A stretch of 64,000 bases of DNA from Flavobacteriaceae bacterium PRS1 (lineage in GTDB: Bacteria > Bacteroidota > Bacteroidia > Flavobacteriales > Flavobacteriaceae): assembly GCA_003709165.1 (NCBI GenBank), contig RDRZ01000005.1, positions 1-64,000 of the forward strand, in the 5' to 3' direction. Below are positions 35,056-43,370 of this stretch, one piece after another. The notes under the pieces are model-generated. The model was not told where the DNA came from and ran no database searches. It saw only the letters and a list, made by a program, of their open reading frames with translations. Positions within the stretch are counted from its first letter, which is position 1. Every line of letters starts with the position of its first letter. Made by a program: the position numbers and the translations under genes.

Positions 35056-35793
35056 ATGTGCTTTCACACAAGTCAAACCAAAAAAGTAGTAGAATTAAAA
35101 CACAGATTTAATGTAAATCTTTATGATGATGAGTTAAGAGATGACTTTGATATACCATCTTATCATTTAAATGGTTTTGTACATCCTGATATGCTCCTGA
35201 TACCACAGGAAGAGCCATCTATATTAACAATAGGTAGATGGGGAATTGCTCCATCAAAAACACAACCTGAAGACTTAAGTAATTATTATAAAGATGCTAC
35301 AAGATTTGGTGGTGGACTTAATGCACAATCTGAAAAACTATTTAACCATTTTATATATAAACATTCAGCCCTAACCAAAAGATGTTTAATTCCAGTAACT
35401 GGATTTTATGAGCCACACGAATACAAGTCTAAAAAATATCCTTATTACATTCACAGAACAGATAATGAAGCTTTAGCACTTGCAGGACTATACACACACA
35501 TTGGTGAATATGTTACATTTACTATTCTTACAAAAGATGCATCTCCTATGTTTGCAGAAATACATAACAAAAGAAAAAGACAACCCATTATTCTAAAACA
35601 AGAGTTTGAGAAGGAATGGTTAAGAGATGATTTAAATGAAAACTGTATAAAAGAATTAATCAACTTACAATTTAATGATGAAGAATTAGAAGCTTACACA
35701 GTAAGCAGAGATTTATTTAGTCCTAAAATTATTAGTGACATAAAATCTATTACAAATAATATCAAATATCCTGAATTAGTAACACTATTTTAA
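35056..35793 (+). CDS. SRAP domain protein (HMCES/YedK family)
   Basis: This family protects abasic sites in single-stranded DNA by forming a covalent link through Cys2. The start MCFHTSQTKK puts Cys at position 2 once Met is removed. Other landmarks are GGLNAQSEKLFN, PVTGFYEPHEY (active-site Glu) and AEIHNKRKRQPIIL, corresponding to the HxRMP His motif. The length of 245 aa is typical. Lying directly behind umuDC, it forms an abasic-site and lesion-bypass cassette likely induced by DNA damage. Confidence 0.88.
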   Translation: MCFHTSQTKKVVELKHRFNVNLYDDELRDDFDIPSYHLNGFVHPDMLLIPQEEPSILTIGRWGIAPSKTQPEDLSNYYKDATRFGGGLNAQSEKLFNHFIYKHSALTKRCLIPVTGFYEPHEYKSKKYPYYIHRTDNEALALAGLYTHIGEYVTFTILTKDASPMFAEIHNKRKRQPIILKQEFEKEWLRDDLNENCIKELINLQFNDEELEAYTVSRDLFSPKIISDIKSITNNIKYPELVTLF

Positions 35794-35914
35794 TGATATA
35801 TATAGAAAATTAAAAATGAACTGAGAATAGGTACAATGTTTTATCTTAACCTTTTAAAAATAGGGTTTTAGAATTTCTATCCTAAATTATCTAACTTTTT
35901 TAGAAAAACTCCGT

Positions 35915-35922
35915 TATCTTTG
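35915..35922 (+). promoter_or_regulatory. Bacteroidetes -7 promoter box (TATCTTTG)
   Basis: TATCTTTG matches TAnnTTTG. It lies in the 248-bp gene-free stretch before the small exported protein at 36042, giving a leader of about 115 nt. No strong -33 box is visible. Confidence 0.45.
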
Positions 35923-36041
35923 TGTTAGATTTTAAGACTGATTAATAGCATTTCGTCGATTTTTATGCGCTTCATGGATTTTTTTTCATCGAAAAACACG
36001 TTAATTATTTTGTTAACTCGCTTTTTTATACATTTCGCAAA

Positions 36042-36239
36042 ATGAGAATACAAAACAAAAGAAAATTTGCCTCAATCTTATTTGTTTTAATAAGTTTTGT
36101 ATGCACAGCTCAGTTAGGCGGAAACCCTCCGCCTCCTATACCACCACCTGTAGGATTGCCGATAGATGGTGCGGTTGTTTTTGTTTTGGTGCTTGGTATT
36201 TTGTACGGCATTAAAAAAAGATTAGAGCTTATAAAGTAA
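36042..36239 (+). CDS. Small exported proline-rich protein with C-terminal anchor
   Basis: The 65-aa product has a signal peptide (RKFASILFVLISFVCTAQ), a proline run (GGNPPPPIPPPVGLPIDG) and a single C-terminal hydrophobic helix (AVVFVLVLGILYG) ended by KKRLELIK. The PID-G-hydrophobic-YGxKK ending recurs at the C-terminus of many flavobacterial exported proteins and looks like a sorting tail. Here the tail is nearly the whole mature protein. Its function is unknown. Confidence 0.65.
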   Translation: MRIQNKRKFASILFVLISFVCTAQLGGNPPPPIPPPVGLPIDGAVVFVLVLGILYGIKKRLELIK

Positions 36240-36256
36240 GCCAACCCTAATCTTTT
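36216..36256. terminator. Bidirectional terminator between convergent genes
   Basis: AAAAGATTAG at 36216-36225 pairs with CTAATCTTTT at 36247-36256; flanking A and T runs allow termination in both directions. It overlaps the 3' end of the small protein gene and the stop of ribE. Confidence 0.65.
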
Positions 36257-36837
36257 AATTCATTTAATTTTGCAACATACTTTCCTATAACATCAAATTC
36301 TATGTTTACAATCGAATCAAGTTTAATTGAATTAAAATTTGTGTTTTCGTGAGTATAAGGTATTATCGCTACGCTAAAAGTGTTTTTTCCAGAATTAACA
36401 ACAGTTAAGCTAACACCATTAATAGTTACAGAACCTTTTTCAATAGTAATATTTCCTAAACCTGAATTGTACTTAAATGAGTACATCCAGTTTCCATTAT
36501 TTTCTTGAATATTTATGCACGAAGCGGTTTGGTCAATATGTCCTTGCACGATATGTCCATCAAGTCTATCGCCAAGTTTCAATGCTCTTTCAAGATTAAT
36601 GACATCATTATTCATCAAACTTCCAAGATTAGTTTTGTTTAATGTTTCTTTAATAGCTGTAACTGTATATTCATCATTTTTAATGTCGATAATTGTTAAA
36701 CAGGCACCATTATGTGACACACTCTGATCTATTTTTAATTCAGAAGTAATTTTACTTTTAATAGTGATGTGTAGGTTGTCCAACTCGCGTTTTAAATGAG
36801 TAACTACACCTAAATCTTCTATTATTCCGGTAAACAT
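36247..36837 (-). CDS. ribE: Riboflavin synthase alpha chain
   Basis: Catalyses dismutation of two 6,7-dimethyl-8-ribityllumazine molecules to riboflavin. The 196-aa protein shows the two homologous lumazine-binding barrels: MFTGIIEDLGVV and VSHNGACLTI in the first, GHIVQGHIDQTA and GSVTINGVSLTVV in the second. The start MFTGI is invariant in the family and fixes the ATG. It is divergent from pdxA with a 66-bp gap. Confidence 0.95.
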   Translation of the reverse strand: MFTGIIEDLGVVTHLKRELDNLHITIKSKITSELKIDQSVSHNGACLTIIDIKNDEYTVTAIKETLNKTNLGSLMNNDVINLERALKLGDRLDGHIVQGHIDQTASCINIQENNGNWMYSFKYNSGLGNITIEKGSVTINGVSLTVVNSGKNTFSVAIIPYTHENTNFNSIKLDSIVNIEFDVIGKYVAKLNELKD

Positions 36838-36903
36838 AATATTGTCTGTTTATTTAATTAAATTTGTAACATCAAAGTTACGAACATAACCCATCATTTT
36901 TTA

Positions 36904-37950
36904 ATGAGACATGAAGAAAAAATAAAAGTTGGCATTTCTATAGGTGATCTTAATGGTATTGGAGGAGAAATTATAATTAAACTTTTTGAAGATAATAGAA
37001 TTTTAGATTTTTTCACACCAATTATTTTTGCATCAGTAAAGACTATTTATTTTTTAAAAAAATATTTTAAAAGTACTTTTAATTTTATAGGAATTCACAA
37101 TATTACTCAAGTTCAGCACGGGAAAGTAAATATTATTAATGTATGGAATGAAGAAGTAAAAATTGAATTTGGAGAAGAAAACCTTAAAATTGGTGAATAT
37201 GCTATTAAATCTCTGGTAGCTGCAACAGAAGCATTAAAGACTGGAAAAGTAGATATTTTAGTAACAGCTCCTATAAATAAGCATAATATTCAATCTGAAA
37301 AATTTAATTTTCCAGGGCATACAGATTATTTAGCTAAAGAATTAGAAGGCAATAGTTTAATGTTTATGGTAACAGATACTTTAAAAGTTGGTCTTCTTAC
37401 AGACCATGTTCCTGTTAAAGATATTTCTTCTAATATAACAGAAGAACTAATCGAATCTAAAATTGATACCGTTTATAATTCTCTAATGAAGGATTTTGGA
37501 ATACGAAAACCTAAAATTGCAGTTTTAGGAATTAATCCACATACAGGAGATAATGGTGTAATAGGAAATGAAGACGACACTATTTTGCGACCAACGCTTA
37601 AAAAAATCAGGGAAAGCGGTAAGTTGGTTTTTGGACCTTATGCTGCCGATAGTTTTTTTGGATCAAAGAATTATAAAAATTTTGACGCTATTATTGCCGC
37701 TTACCACGACCAAGGCTTAATTCCTTTTAAGACATTGTCCTTTGGAAACGGTGTTAATTTTACAGCGGGATTAAATAAAGTGAGAACATCTCCCGATCAT
37801 GGCACAGCTTACGAAATTGCTGGAAAAGGGATAGCTGATATAAGCTCATTTAGAGAAGCAATATTTACAGGTGTTAGTATTTTTAAAATGAGGAAGATAC
37901 ATGAAGAATTGAATGCACATGTTTTAAAAAAGCAAACAAAAAAGATATAA
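36904..37950 (+). CDS. pdxA: 4-hydroxythreonine-4-phosphate dehydrogenase
   Basis: NAD-dependent enzyme of the DXP-dependent pyridoxal phosphate pathway. The 348-aa sequence carries the family motifs VGISIGDLNGIGGEII, LVTAPINKHNI, FPGHTDYLAKEL with the metal His, LGINPHTGDNGVIG and IAAYHDQGLIPFK with another metal His. The length is normal. It precedes the DUF177-rpmF-fab operon, which has its own promoter. Confidence 0.95.
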   Translation: MRHEEKIKVGISIGDLNGIGGEIIIKLFEDNRILDFFTPIIFASVKTIYFLKKYFKSTFNFIGIHNITQVQHGKVNIINVWNEEVKIEFGEENLKIGEYAIKSLVAATEALKTGKVDILVTAPINKHNIQSEKFNFPGHTDYLAKELEGNSLMFMVTDTLKVGLLTDHVPVKDISSNITEELIESKIDTVYNSLMKDFGIRKPKIAVLGINPHTGDNGVIGNEDDTILRPTLKKIRESGKLVFGPYAADSFFGSKNYKNFDAIIAAYHDQGLIPFKTLSFGNGVNFTAGLNKVRTSPDHGTAYEIAGKGIADISSFREAIFTGVSIFKMRKIHEELNAHVLKKQTKKI

Positions 37951-37968
37951 ACATTTTTTGTTTATATC
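37944..37968 (+). terminator. Hairpin at the end of pdxA
   Basis: GATATAAACA/TGTTTATATC forms a perfect 10-bp stem around a T5 loop and overlaps the pdxA stop. No T-run follows, so it may be a weak terminator or a 3' stabiliser. Confidence 0.45.
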
Positions 37969-37992
37969 CATTATAAGGTAAATAAAATTTTA

Positions 37993-38000
37993 TATATTTG
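37993..38000 (+). promoter_or_regulatory. Bacteroidetes -7 box (TATATTTG) of the DUF177-rpmF operon
   Basis: TATATTTG fits TAnnTTTG and lies 20 bp before the ATG at 38020, so the transcript would have a very short leader. The -33 element is poor. Confidence 0.55.
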
Positions 38001-38019
38001 CACGCTCGAAATAATTGTG

Positions 38020-38562
38020 ATGATGAAGCCTTTGAAAGAGTATATAATACAATTTGTAGGATTAAAATTAGGAGAGCATTGTTTTGAGTATAAGATAGAT
38101 AAAAAGTTCTTTGAGTTTTTTGAATTTAATGAGTTTAATGGAGTAAATGTAAATATTAGGGTTGTTTTAAATAAAAAACCAACACTTTTAGAATTACATT
38201 TTAAAGCAATAGGTACAGTTAATGTTTTTTGCGACTTAACTAACGAACCTTATAATCAAGAAATTGAGAATAGCTTTGATTTGGTTGTTAATTATGGGGA
38301 TGATTATAATGATGAGAATGAAGAAATTTTAATTATTCCTCATTCTGAATACGAAATTAATATTGTTCAGTACATTTATGAACTAATTGTGCTTTCAATG
38401 CCATCTCGAAGAATACATCCTGGAATTGAAGATGGAACATTAAAATCAGAAATACTTGATAAATTAGAAGAGTTAAGCCCAAATAGCTCAAAAAATAAAA
38501 AAACATCACAGGATATAGATCCTCGTTGGAATACATTAAAGAAATTATTAACGGATAAATAA
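38020..38562 (+). CDS. DUF177 (YceD-like) protein
   Basis: The ~180-aa acidic protein of the YceD/DUF177 family is nearly always encoded just before rpmF and is linked to 23S rRNA or ribosome assembly. Typical parts are [20 protein letters not shown] (with the conserved Cys-Asp-Leu), an acidic stretch [27 protein letters not shown] and the ending [13 protein letters not shown] 38017, ATG 38020 and ATG 38023 are adjacent possible starts. The rpmF start follows 8 bp downstream. Confidence 0.9.
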   Translation: MMKPLKEYIIQFVGLKLGEHCFEYKIDKKFFEFFEFNEFNGVNVNIRVVLNKKPTLLELHFKAIGTVNVFCDLTNEPYNQEIENSFDLVVNYGDDYNDENEEILIIPHSEYEINIVQYIYELIVLSMPSRRIHPGIEDGTLKSEILDKLEELSPNSSKNKKTSQDIDPRWNTLKKLLTDK

Positions 38563-38569
38563 TATTAAT

Positions 38570-38773
38570 ATGGCACATCCTAAAAGAAAAATCTCTAAAA
38601 CTAGAAGAGACAAAAGAAGAACTCACTATAAGGCAACAGTACCTCAAATTGCTACGTGTCCAACAACTGGGGAAGCGCACCTATACCACAGAGCTCACTG
38701 GCACGAAGGAAAACTTTATTACAGAGGTCAGGTTTTAATCGATAATACTGAAAAAGAAGAAAATTTAGCATAA
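38570..38773 (+). CDS. rpmF: 50S ribosomal protein L32
   Basis: Small basic ribosomal protein of 67 aa. The start [20 protein letters not shown] is diagnostic. [17 protein letters not shown] corresponds to the L32 zinc region but keeps only one Cys, so it is the zinc-independent form common in this group. It is in the operon behind DUF177 and is followed by a terminator. Confidence 0.97.
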   Translation: MAHPKRKISKTRRDKRRTHYKATVPQIATCPTTGEAHLYHRAHWHEGKLYYRGQVLIDNTEKEENLA

Positions 38774-38793
38774 GTATTATGCAGGCATAATTT

Positions 38794-38822
38794 AAAACGT
38801 TCATAAGTGAGCGTTTTTTTTA
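38794..38822 (+). terminator. Rho-independent terminator after rpmF
   Basis: AAAACGTTCA/TGAGCGTTTT forms a 10-bp stem with one G-T pair, a TAAG loop and a long T tail. It separates rpmF from fabH, which must then have its own promoter in the 130-bp AT-rich gap. Confidence 0.8.
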
Positions 38823-38951
38823 TGAAAATTTTTTTAAAAGTCAAAAACTACCTATTTTGCCCAATATTTGAACAAAACATAGCATTTTAGTTGATTTTTT
38901 GACGTTTTTTGTCAATTTTGACCAATTTTTGTTCAAACCAAAAAAAGATAT

Positions 38952-39947
38952 ATGAGTAAAATCTCAGCAGCAATTACAGCTGTAGGCAAATATGTGCCAG
39001 ATTATGTATTAACCAACCAAATATTGGAAACGATGGTTGATACTAACGATGAATGGATTACTTCACGAACAGGTATCAAAGAACGTAGAATTCTAAAAGG
39101 AAAAAATAAAGGCACATCATTTTTAGCTATAAATGCGGCTAAAAACTTATTGAGCAAAACGAATGTAGATCCCAAAGAGATAGAACTTGTAATTGTTGCT
39201 ACAGCAACACCAGACATGCAGGCTGCTCCTACTTCAGTATATGTTGCAACTCAAATTGGGGCAACCAATGCTTTTGGATATGATTTGATTGCTGCATGTT
39301 CCAGTTTTTTATATGCGATATCTACAGCATCAAGCTATATAGAATCTGTAAAATACAAAAAAGTGCTTGTAATAGGAGCAGACATGAACTCTTCAATGAT
39401 AGATTATTCGGACAGGACGACATGTATCATCTTTGGCGATGGAGCAGGTGCTGTTTTATTAGAACCAAATGAGGAAGGTTTAGGCATACAAGACGAGTAT
39501 TTAAGAAGCGATGGAATAGGAAGGGAATTTTTACAAGTCCCGGCTGGAGGATCGATTGAACCAGCAACCGAACAAACTATAAAAGACAAAAAACATTTTA
39601 TATTTCAAGACGGAAGAACAGTTTTTAAATGGGCTGTGTCAAATATGGCAGACGTTTGTTTAAAAATACTTGAAAAAAACAATTTAACAATTAATGATAT
39701 CAATTGGCTTACAGTACATCAAGCAAATAAACGTATAATTGATGCTACAGCAAAAAGATTAGAGTTTCCTACAGAAAGGGTTATGACCAATATTGAAAAA
39801 TATGGAAATACAACATCAGCTACAATACCCCTTTTATTAAGCGATTATGAAAAGCAGTTAAAAAAAGGAGATAATATAATCATGGCTGCATTTGGAGGAG
39901 GTTTTACTTGGGGCTCAATTTATTTAAAATGGGCGTACAACTCATAA
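38952..39947 (+). CDS. fabH: 3-oxoacyl-ACP synthase III
   Basis: Initiates fatty-acid synthesis by condensing an acyl-CoA with malonyl-ACP. The 331-aa protein shows the start AAITAVGKYVPDYVLTNQ, the catalytic Cys in DLIAACSSFLYA, His in TVHQANKRI and Asn in YGNTTSATIP, plus the C-terminal AFGGGFTWGS. The order fabH-accB-accC places malonyl-CoA supply beside its consumer. The upstream region contains related blocks CCCAATATTTGAACAAAA and ACCAATTTTTGTTCAAAC that could serve in control. Confidence 0.95.
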   Translation: MSKISAAITAVGKYVPDYVLTNQILETMVDTNDEWITSRTGIKERRILKGKNKGTSFLAINAAKNLLSKTNVDPKEIELVIVATATPDMQAAPTSVYVATQIGATNAFGYDLIAACSSFLYAISTASSYIESVKYKKVLVIGADMNSSMIDYSDRTTCIIFGDGAGAVLLEPNEEGLGIQDEYLRSDGIGREFLQVPAGGSIEPATEQTIKDKKHFIFQDGRTVFKWAVSNMADVCLKILEKNNLTINDINWLTVHQANKRIIDATAKRLEFPTERVMTNIEKYGNTTSATIPLLLSDYEKQLKKGDNIIMAAFGGGFTWGSIYLKWAYNS

Positions 39948-39978
39948 TATTACAACTAATTAATTTAAACAACTGATT

Positions 39979-40458
39979 ATGAATTTAAAAGACATTCAAA
40001 ATTTAATCAAGTTTGTTGCTAAATCAGGAGCAACTGAGGTTAAACTTGAAATGGATGATGTGAAAATCACCATTAGAACAGGAGATTCTGTAAAAACAGT
40101 AGTACAACAAGTTCCAGTTGTTCCGCAAATGCCACAAATAGCACATCCACAATCGGTTATTGCGCCTAATGTAACAACAAATGTTCCGACTGAAACACCG
40201 CCTAAAGATGATTCTAAATACATCACAATAAAATCTCCAATAATAGGAACTTTTCATAGAAAACCATCTCCAGACAAACCATTGTTTGTAGAAGTAGGAC
40301 AAACTATTGCAGAAGGAGATGTGCTTTGTGTTATTGAGGCAATGAAACTTTTCAACGAAATAGAATCAGAAGTTTCCGGAAAAATTGTAAAAATACTCGT
40401 TGACGATTCTTCTCCAGTCGAATTCGACCAACCATTATTTTTAGTAGATCCGTCGTAA
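39979..40458 (+). CDS. accB: Biotin carboxyl carrier protein of acetyl-CoA carboxylase
   Basis: Carries the biotin arm of acetyl-CoA carboxylase. The 159-aa protein has a short N-terminal helix region, a Pro/Thr/Val-rich flexible linker (about residues 45-75) and the biotinyl domain with the biotinylated Lys in VIEAMKLFNEIES. The thumb and the conserved GTFHRKPSPDKP are present. It lies 31 bp behind fabH and 82 bp before accC. Confidence 0.96.
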   Translation: MNLKDIQNLIKFVAKSGATEVKLEMDDVKITIRTGDSVKTVVQQVPVVPQMPQIAHPQSVIAPNVTTNVPTETPPKDDSKYITIKSPIIGTFHRKPSPDKPLFVEVGQTIAEGDVLCVIEAMKLFNEIESEVSGKIVKILVDDSSPVEFDQPLFLVDPS

Positions 40459-40540
40459 TATAAATCCCAACTTTCAATTTCCAAATACCAAAGTTATTTT
40501 TTGGAATTTGTTTTTTGAATATTGAAAATCTGAAGAATTT

Positions 40541-41896
40541 ATGTTTAAAAAAATACTTATAGCAAACAGAGGAGAAATAGCGCTACGCATTATTAGAACT
40601 TGTAGAGAAATGGGAATTAAATCGGTTGCAGTCTATTCTACTGCAGACGCCGAAAGCCTTCATGTTAAGTTTGCCGATGAAGCAGTTTGTATAGGACCTG
40701 CTCCAAGTAGTGAATCCTATTTAAAAAAGGCAAATATTATTGCTGCTGCCGAAATTACCAATGCGGACGCAATTCATCCTGGATATGGTTTCTTATCTGA
40801 AAACGCAAGATTTTCAAAAATTTGTGAAGAGCATAAAATAAAGTTTATTGGAGCTTCTGCAGAAATGATTAACAAAATGGGAGATAAGGCTTCAGCAAAA
40901 GCAACTATGAAAAAAGCAGGAGTGCCATGCATATCAGGAAGCGATGGCATTATTGAAAATTTTGAAGATTGCAAAAAAACAGCTAAAAAAACAGGATATC
41001 CAGTTATGCTAAAAGCTACTGCAGGCGGTGGTGGTAAAGGGATGCGAGCAGTTTGGAAGCCAGAAGACTTAAAAGACGCCTGGGATTCAGCAAGACAAGA
41101 GTCTAAAGCGGCATTTGGGAACGACGATATGTATATGGAGAAATTGATTGAAGAACCTCGACATATCGAAATTCAAATTATAGGCGATTCCAGAGGGAAA
41201 GCATGCCATTTATCCGAAAGAGATTGTTCGGTACAACGACGTCACCAAAAATTAAGCGAAGAAGCGCCATCCCCATTCATGACTAGTTCTCTTCGTAATA
41301 AAATGGGAAAAGCCGCCATAAAAGCTGCTGAATTTATTAAATATGAAGGCGCAGGAACTGTAGAATTTTTAGTTGATAAAAACAGAAAATTCTTTTTCAT
41401 GGAAATGAACACTCGTATTCAAGTAGAGCACCCAATAACCGAACAAGTTATAGGCATAGATTTAATACGAGAGCAAATATTAGTAGCAGCAGGCGTACCA
41501 ATATCAGGTAAAAATTATTTACCAAACATGCATTCAATAGAATGTAGAATTAATGCCGAAGACCCTTTTAACGATTTTAGACCTTCTCCAGGAAAAATAG
41601 TAACACTACATGCTCCAGGAGGGCATGGCGTACGGTTAGATACACATGTTTATGGAGGTTATACGATTCCGCCAAATTACGATTCAATGATTGCGAAATT
41701 AATTACAACAGCACAAACACGTGAAGAAGCAATTAACAAAATGAAACGCGCTCTTGACGAGTTTGTTATTGAAGGTGTTAAGACTACTATTCCGTTTCAT
41801 CAGCAATTAATGAATCATCCGGATTATGTAGCTGGAAATTATACTACTAAATTTATGGAAGATTTTGTAATGGCGCCTCCAAAAGGCAGGCTGTAG
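40541..41896 (+). CDS. accC: Biotin carboxylase subunit of acetyl-CoA carboxylase
   Basis: ATP-grasp enzyme that carboxylates the AccB biotin. The 451-aa protein begins [20 protein letters not shown] and contains the glycine-rich ATP loop [26 protein letters not shown], the catalytic [15 protein letters not shown] and the C-terminal [20 protein letters not shown]. The length is standard. It closes the fabH-accB-accC unit. The following 261 bp holds no gene, only the palindrome described next. Confidence 0.97.
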   Translation: MFKKILIANRGEIALRIIRTCREMGIKSVAVYSTADAESLHVKFADEAVCIGPAPSSESYLKKANIIAAAEITNADAIHPGYGFLSENARFSKICEEHKIKFIGASAEMINKMGDKASAKATMKKAGVPCISGSDGIIENFEDCKKTAKKTGYPVMLKATAGGGGKGMRAVWKPEDLKDAWDSARQESKAAFGNDDMYMEKLIEEPRHIEIQIIGDSRGKACHLSERDCSVQRRHQKLSEEAPSPFMTSSLRNKMGKAAIKAAEFIKYEGAGTVEFLVDKNRKFFFMEMNTRIQVEHPITEQVIGIDLIREQILVAAGVPISGKNYLPNMHSIECRINAEDPFNDFRPSPGKIVTLHAPGGHGVRLDTHVYGGYTIPPNYDSMIAKLITTAQTREEAINKMKRALDEFVIEGVKTTIPFHQQLMNHPDYVAGNYTTKFMEDFVMAPPKGRL

Positions 41897-42110
41897 GCTA
41901 TATCTTTTGGTTCACAAAAGGATGACGCTTCCATACTTAACACAAATAATGATTATTAAAAGTGTTTTTCATTAAATAATTAATACTTTTATAACATGTT
42001 AGAAAAAATAATAAATAACATTTCTGAAATGCCTTGGGTACTAATCCCAGGATTATAAGTACCTCTTCTAATCTATCTTAGACAATTTTTCAATTTTTCA
42101 ATAATTATAA

Positions 42111-42142
42111 TTATTGTAATCTCAGCGCTGAGATTACAATAA
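42111..42142. promoter_or_regulatory. Perfect 32-bp palindrome upstream of the amine-oxidation operon
   Basis: The left half TTATTGTAATCTCAGC is followed without spacer by its exact reverse complement. It ends 15 bp before the ATG of the first operon gene. There is no T-run behind it, so it is not a standard terminator. It may be an operator for a dimeric regulator or a 5' hairpin hiding the ribosome site. Nothing else notable was seen in 41897-42110. Confidence 0.8.
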
Positions 42143-42157
42143 CTTTAACTTAGATAT

Positions 42158-43360
42158 ATGCCTATACAAACACCATTTCATCCGAGAACCTCAGAACACA
42201 ACAAAGCTCTTGATTGGAAGGATTGGGCAGGCTATTTTGCTGCCAATTCATACAATGTGGTTTCTGATTTCGAATATTATGCTTTTAGACATTCTGCAGG
42301 ATTAGTCGATATTACACCGCTTTTTAAATATAAAATTACCGGTAAGGATGCGTCGATGTTTCTGTCTCGCATTATTGTAAAGGATATCAGTAAGTTGAAG
42401 TTGAATCAGGCAACTTACTGTTGCTGGTGTGACGATAGGGGTATGGTCATAGATGATGGTACTGTTATGCGCTTCGGCGAGAATGAATATTTTTTGACGG
42501 CTGCAGACCCTTCATATTCATGGTTTTCAAGATTTATTAAAAAACTGGATGTCCATATTGAAGATATTACCGATAGTTTTTGTGGATTAGCTTTGCAAGG
42601 TCCTACGTCTAGAGACATTCTCAAAAACATGTGTGATGCCGATCTAGATAGTATGAAATTTTTCTGGACCACTGATGCAAATTCAGAGGGATTTAAATTT
42701 AAAATTTCACGTACAGGATATACGGGAGATCTAGGCTATGAATTATGGGTTAAAAATGAAGATGCATTGAATTTGTTTGATGCAATTTGGAAGGCAGGAC
42801 AGGATTATAATATTAGAATGGCTGGAATTGCCGCCTTGGATATTGCAAGGCTAGAAGCGGGTTTAATTATGAATGGTGTTGATTATCACGGCTCATTACA
42901 TGCCCTAATTCCTGAACAAATGAGTTCTCCTTATGAACTTGGACTAGGATGGACAGTCAATTTAGACCGAAAGCCATTTATGGGGCAAAGAGCCTTAAAG
43001 AAAGAAAAGAAGAACGGATCTCGATGGGCAACGGTTGGAATTGATATCAATTGGCCTGACTTAGAAAAATTGTATAAAAAACATGGACTGCCACCACACA
43101 TACAGGCTGGTGCCTGGCGACATTCTGTACCAATATACCATAAGCAACAAAAATCCAAACAAATTGGGTATGCGACTAGCGGAACATGGTCACCAATATT
43201 AAAAAAGAATATAGCTCTTGCTACCATAGAAATAGATTATGCCAAATCAGGTACTGAAGTTAATTTTGAAGTAATGGTGGAGCATCATAGAGAATTGGTA
43301 CGAGCCATTGTTGGCAAACCTCAATTTTTCAATCCAAAAAGAAAACGGGCAATCCTTTAA
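42158..43360 (+). CDS. GcvT-like aminomethyltransferase / folate-dependent demethylase
   Basis: The 400-aa member of the GcvT/DmdA family transfers one-carbon units to tetrahydrofolate. Family landmarks are AFRHSAGLVDITPLFKYKIT, GMVIDDGTVMRF, CGLALQGPTSRDIL, SRTGYTGDLGYELW, AGIAALDIARLEAG and PYELGLGWTV; the C-terminal barrel follows from about residue 290. It is the first gene of an operon with two flavoproteins and a Rieske oxygenase, where it would accept the C1 unit released by demethylation. It overlaps nothing upstream; a 32-bp palindrome lies just before it. Sarcosine-oxidase- or DmdA-like activity are alternatives to glycine cleavage, since no gcvP/gcvH is near. Confidence 0.85.
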   Translation: MPIQTPFHPRTSEHNKALDWKDWAGYFAANSYNVVSDFEYYAFRHSAGLVDITPLFKYKITGKDASMFLSRIIVKDISKLKLNQATYCCWCDDRGMVIDDGTVMRFGENEYFLTAADPSYSWFSRFIKKLDVHIEDITDSFCGLALQGPTSRDILKNMCDADLDSMKFFWTTDANSEGFKFKISRTGYTGDLGYELWVKNEDALNLFDAIWKAGQDYNIRMAGIAALDIARLEAGLIMNGVDYHGSLHALIPEQMSSPYELGLGWTVNLDRKPFMGQRALKKEKKNGSRWATVGIDINWPDLEKLYKKHGLPPHIQAGAWRHSVPIYHKQQKSKQIGYATSGTWSPILKKNIALATIEIDYAKSGTEVNFEVMVEHHRELVRAIVGKPQFFNPKRKRAIL

Positions 43361-43370
43361 AAATAAAACA

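Noticed and set aside
41996-42058. 20-codon frame MLEKIINNISEMPWVLIPGL
   Set aside because: It is too short and unsupported; no conserved context.
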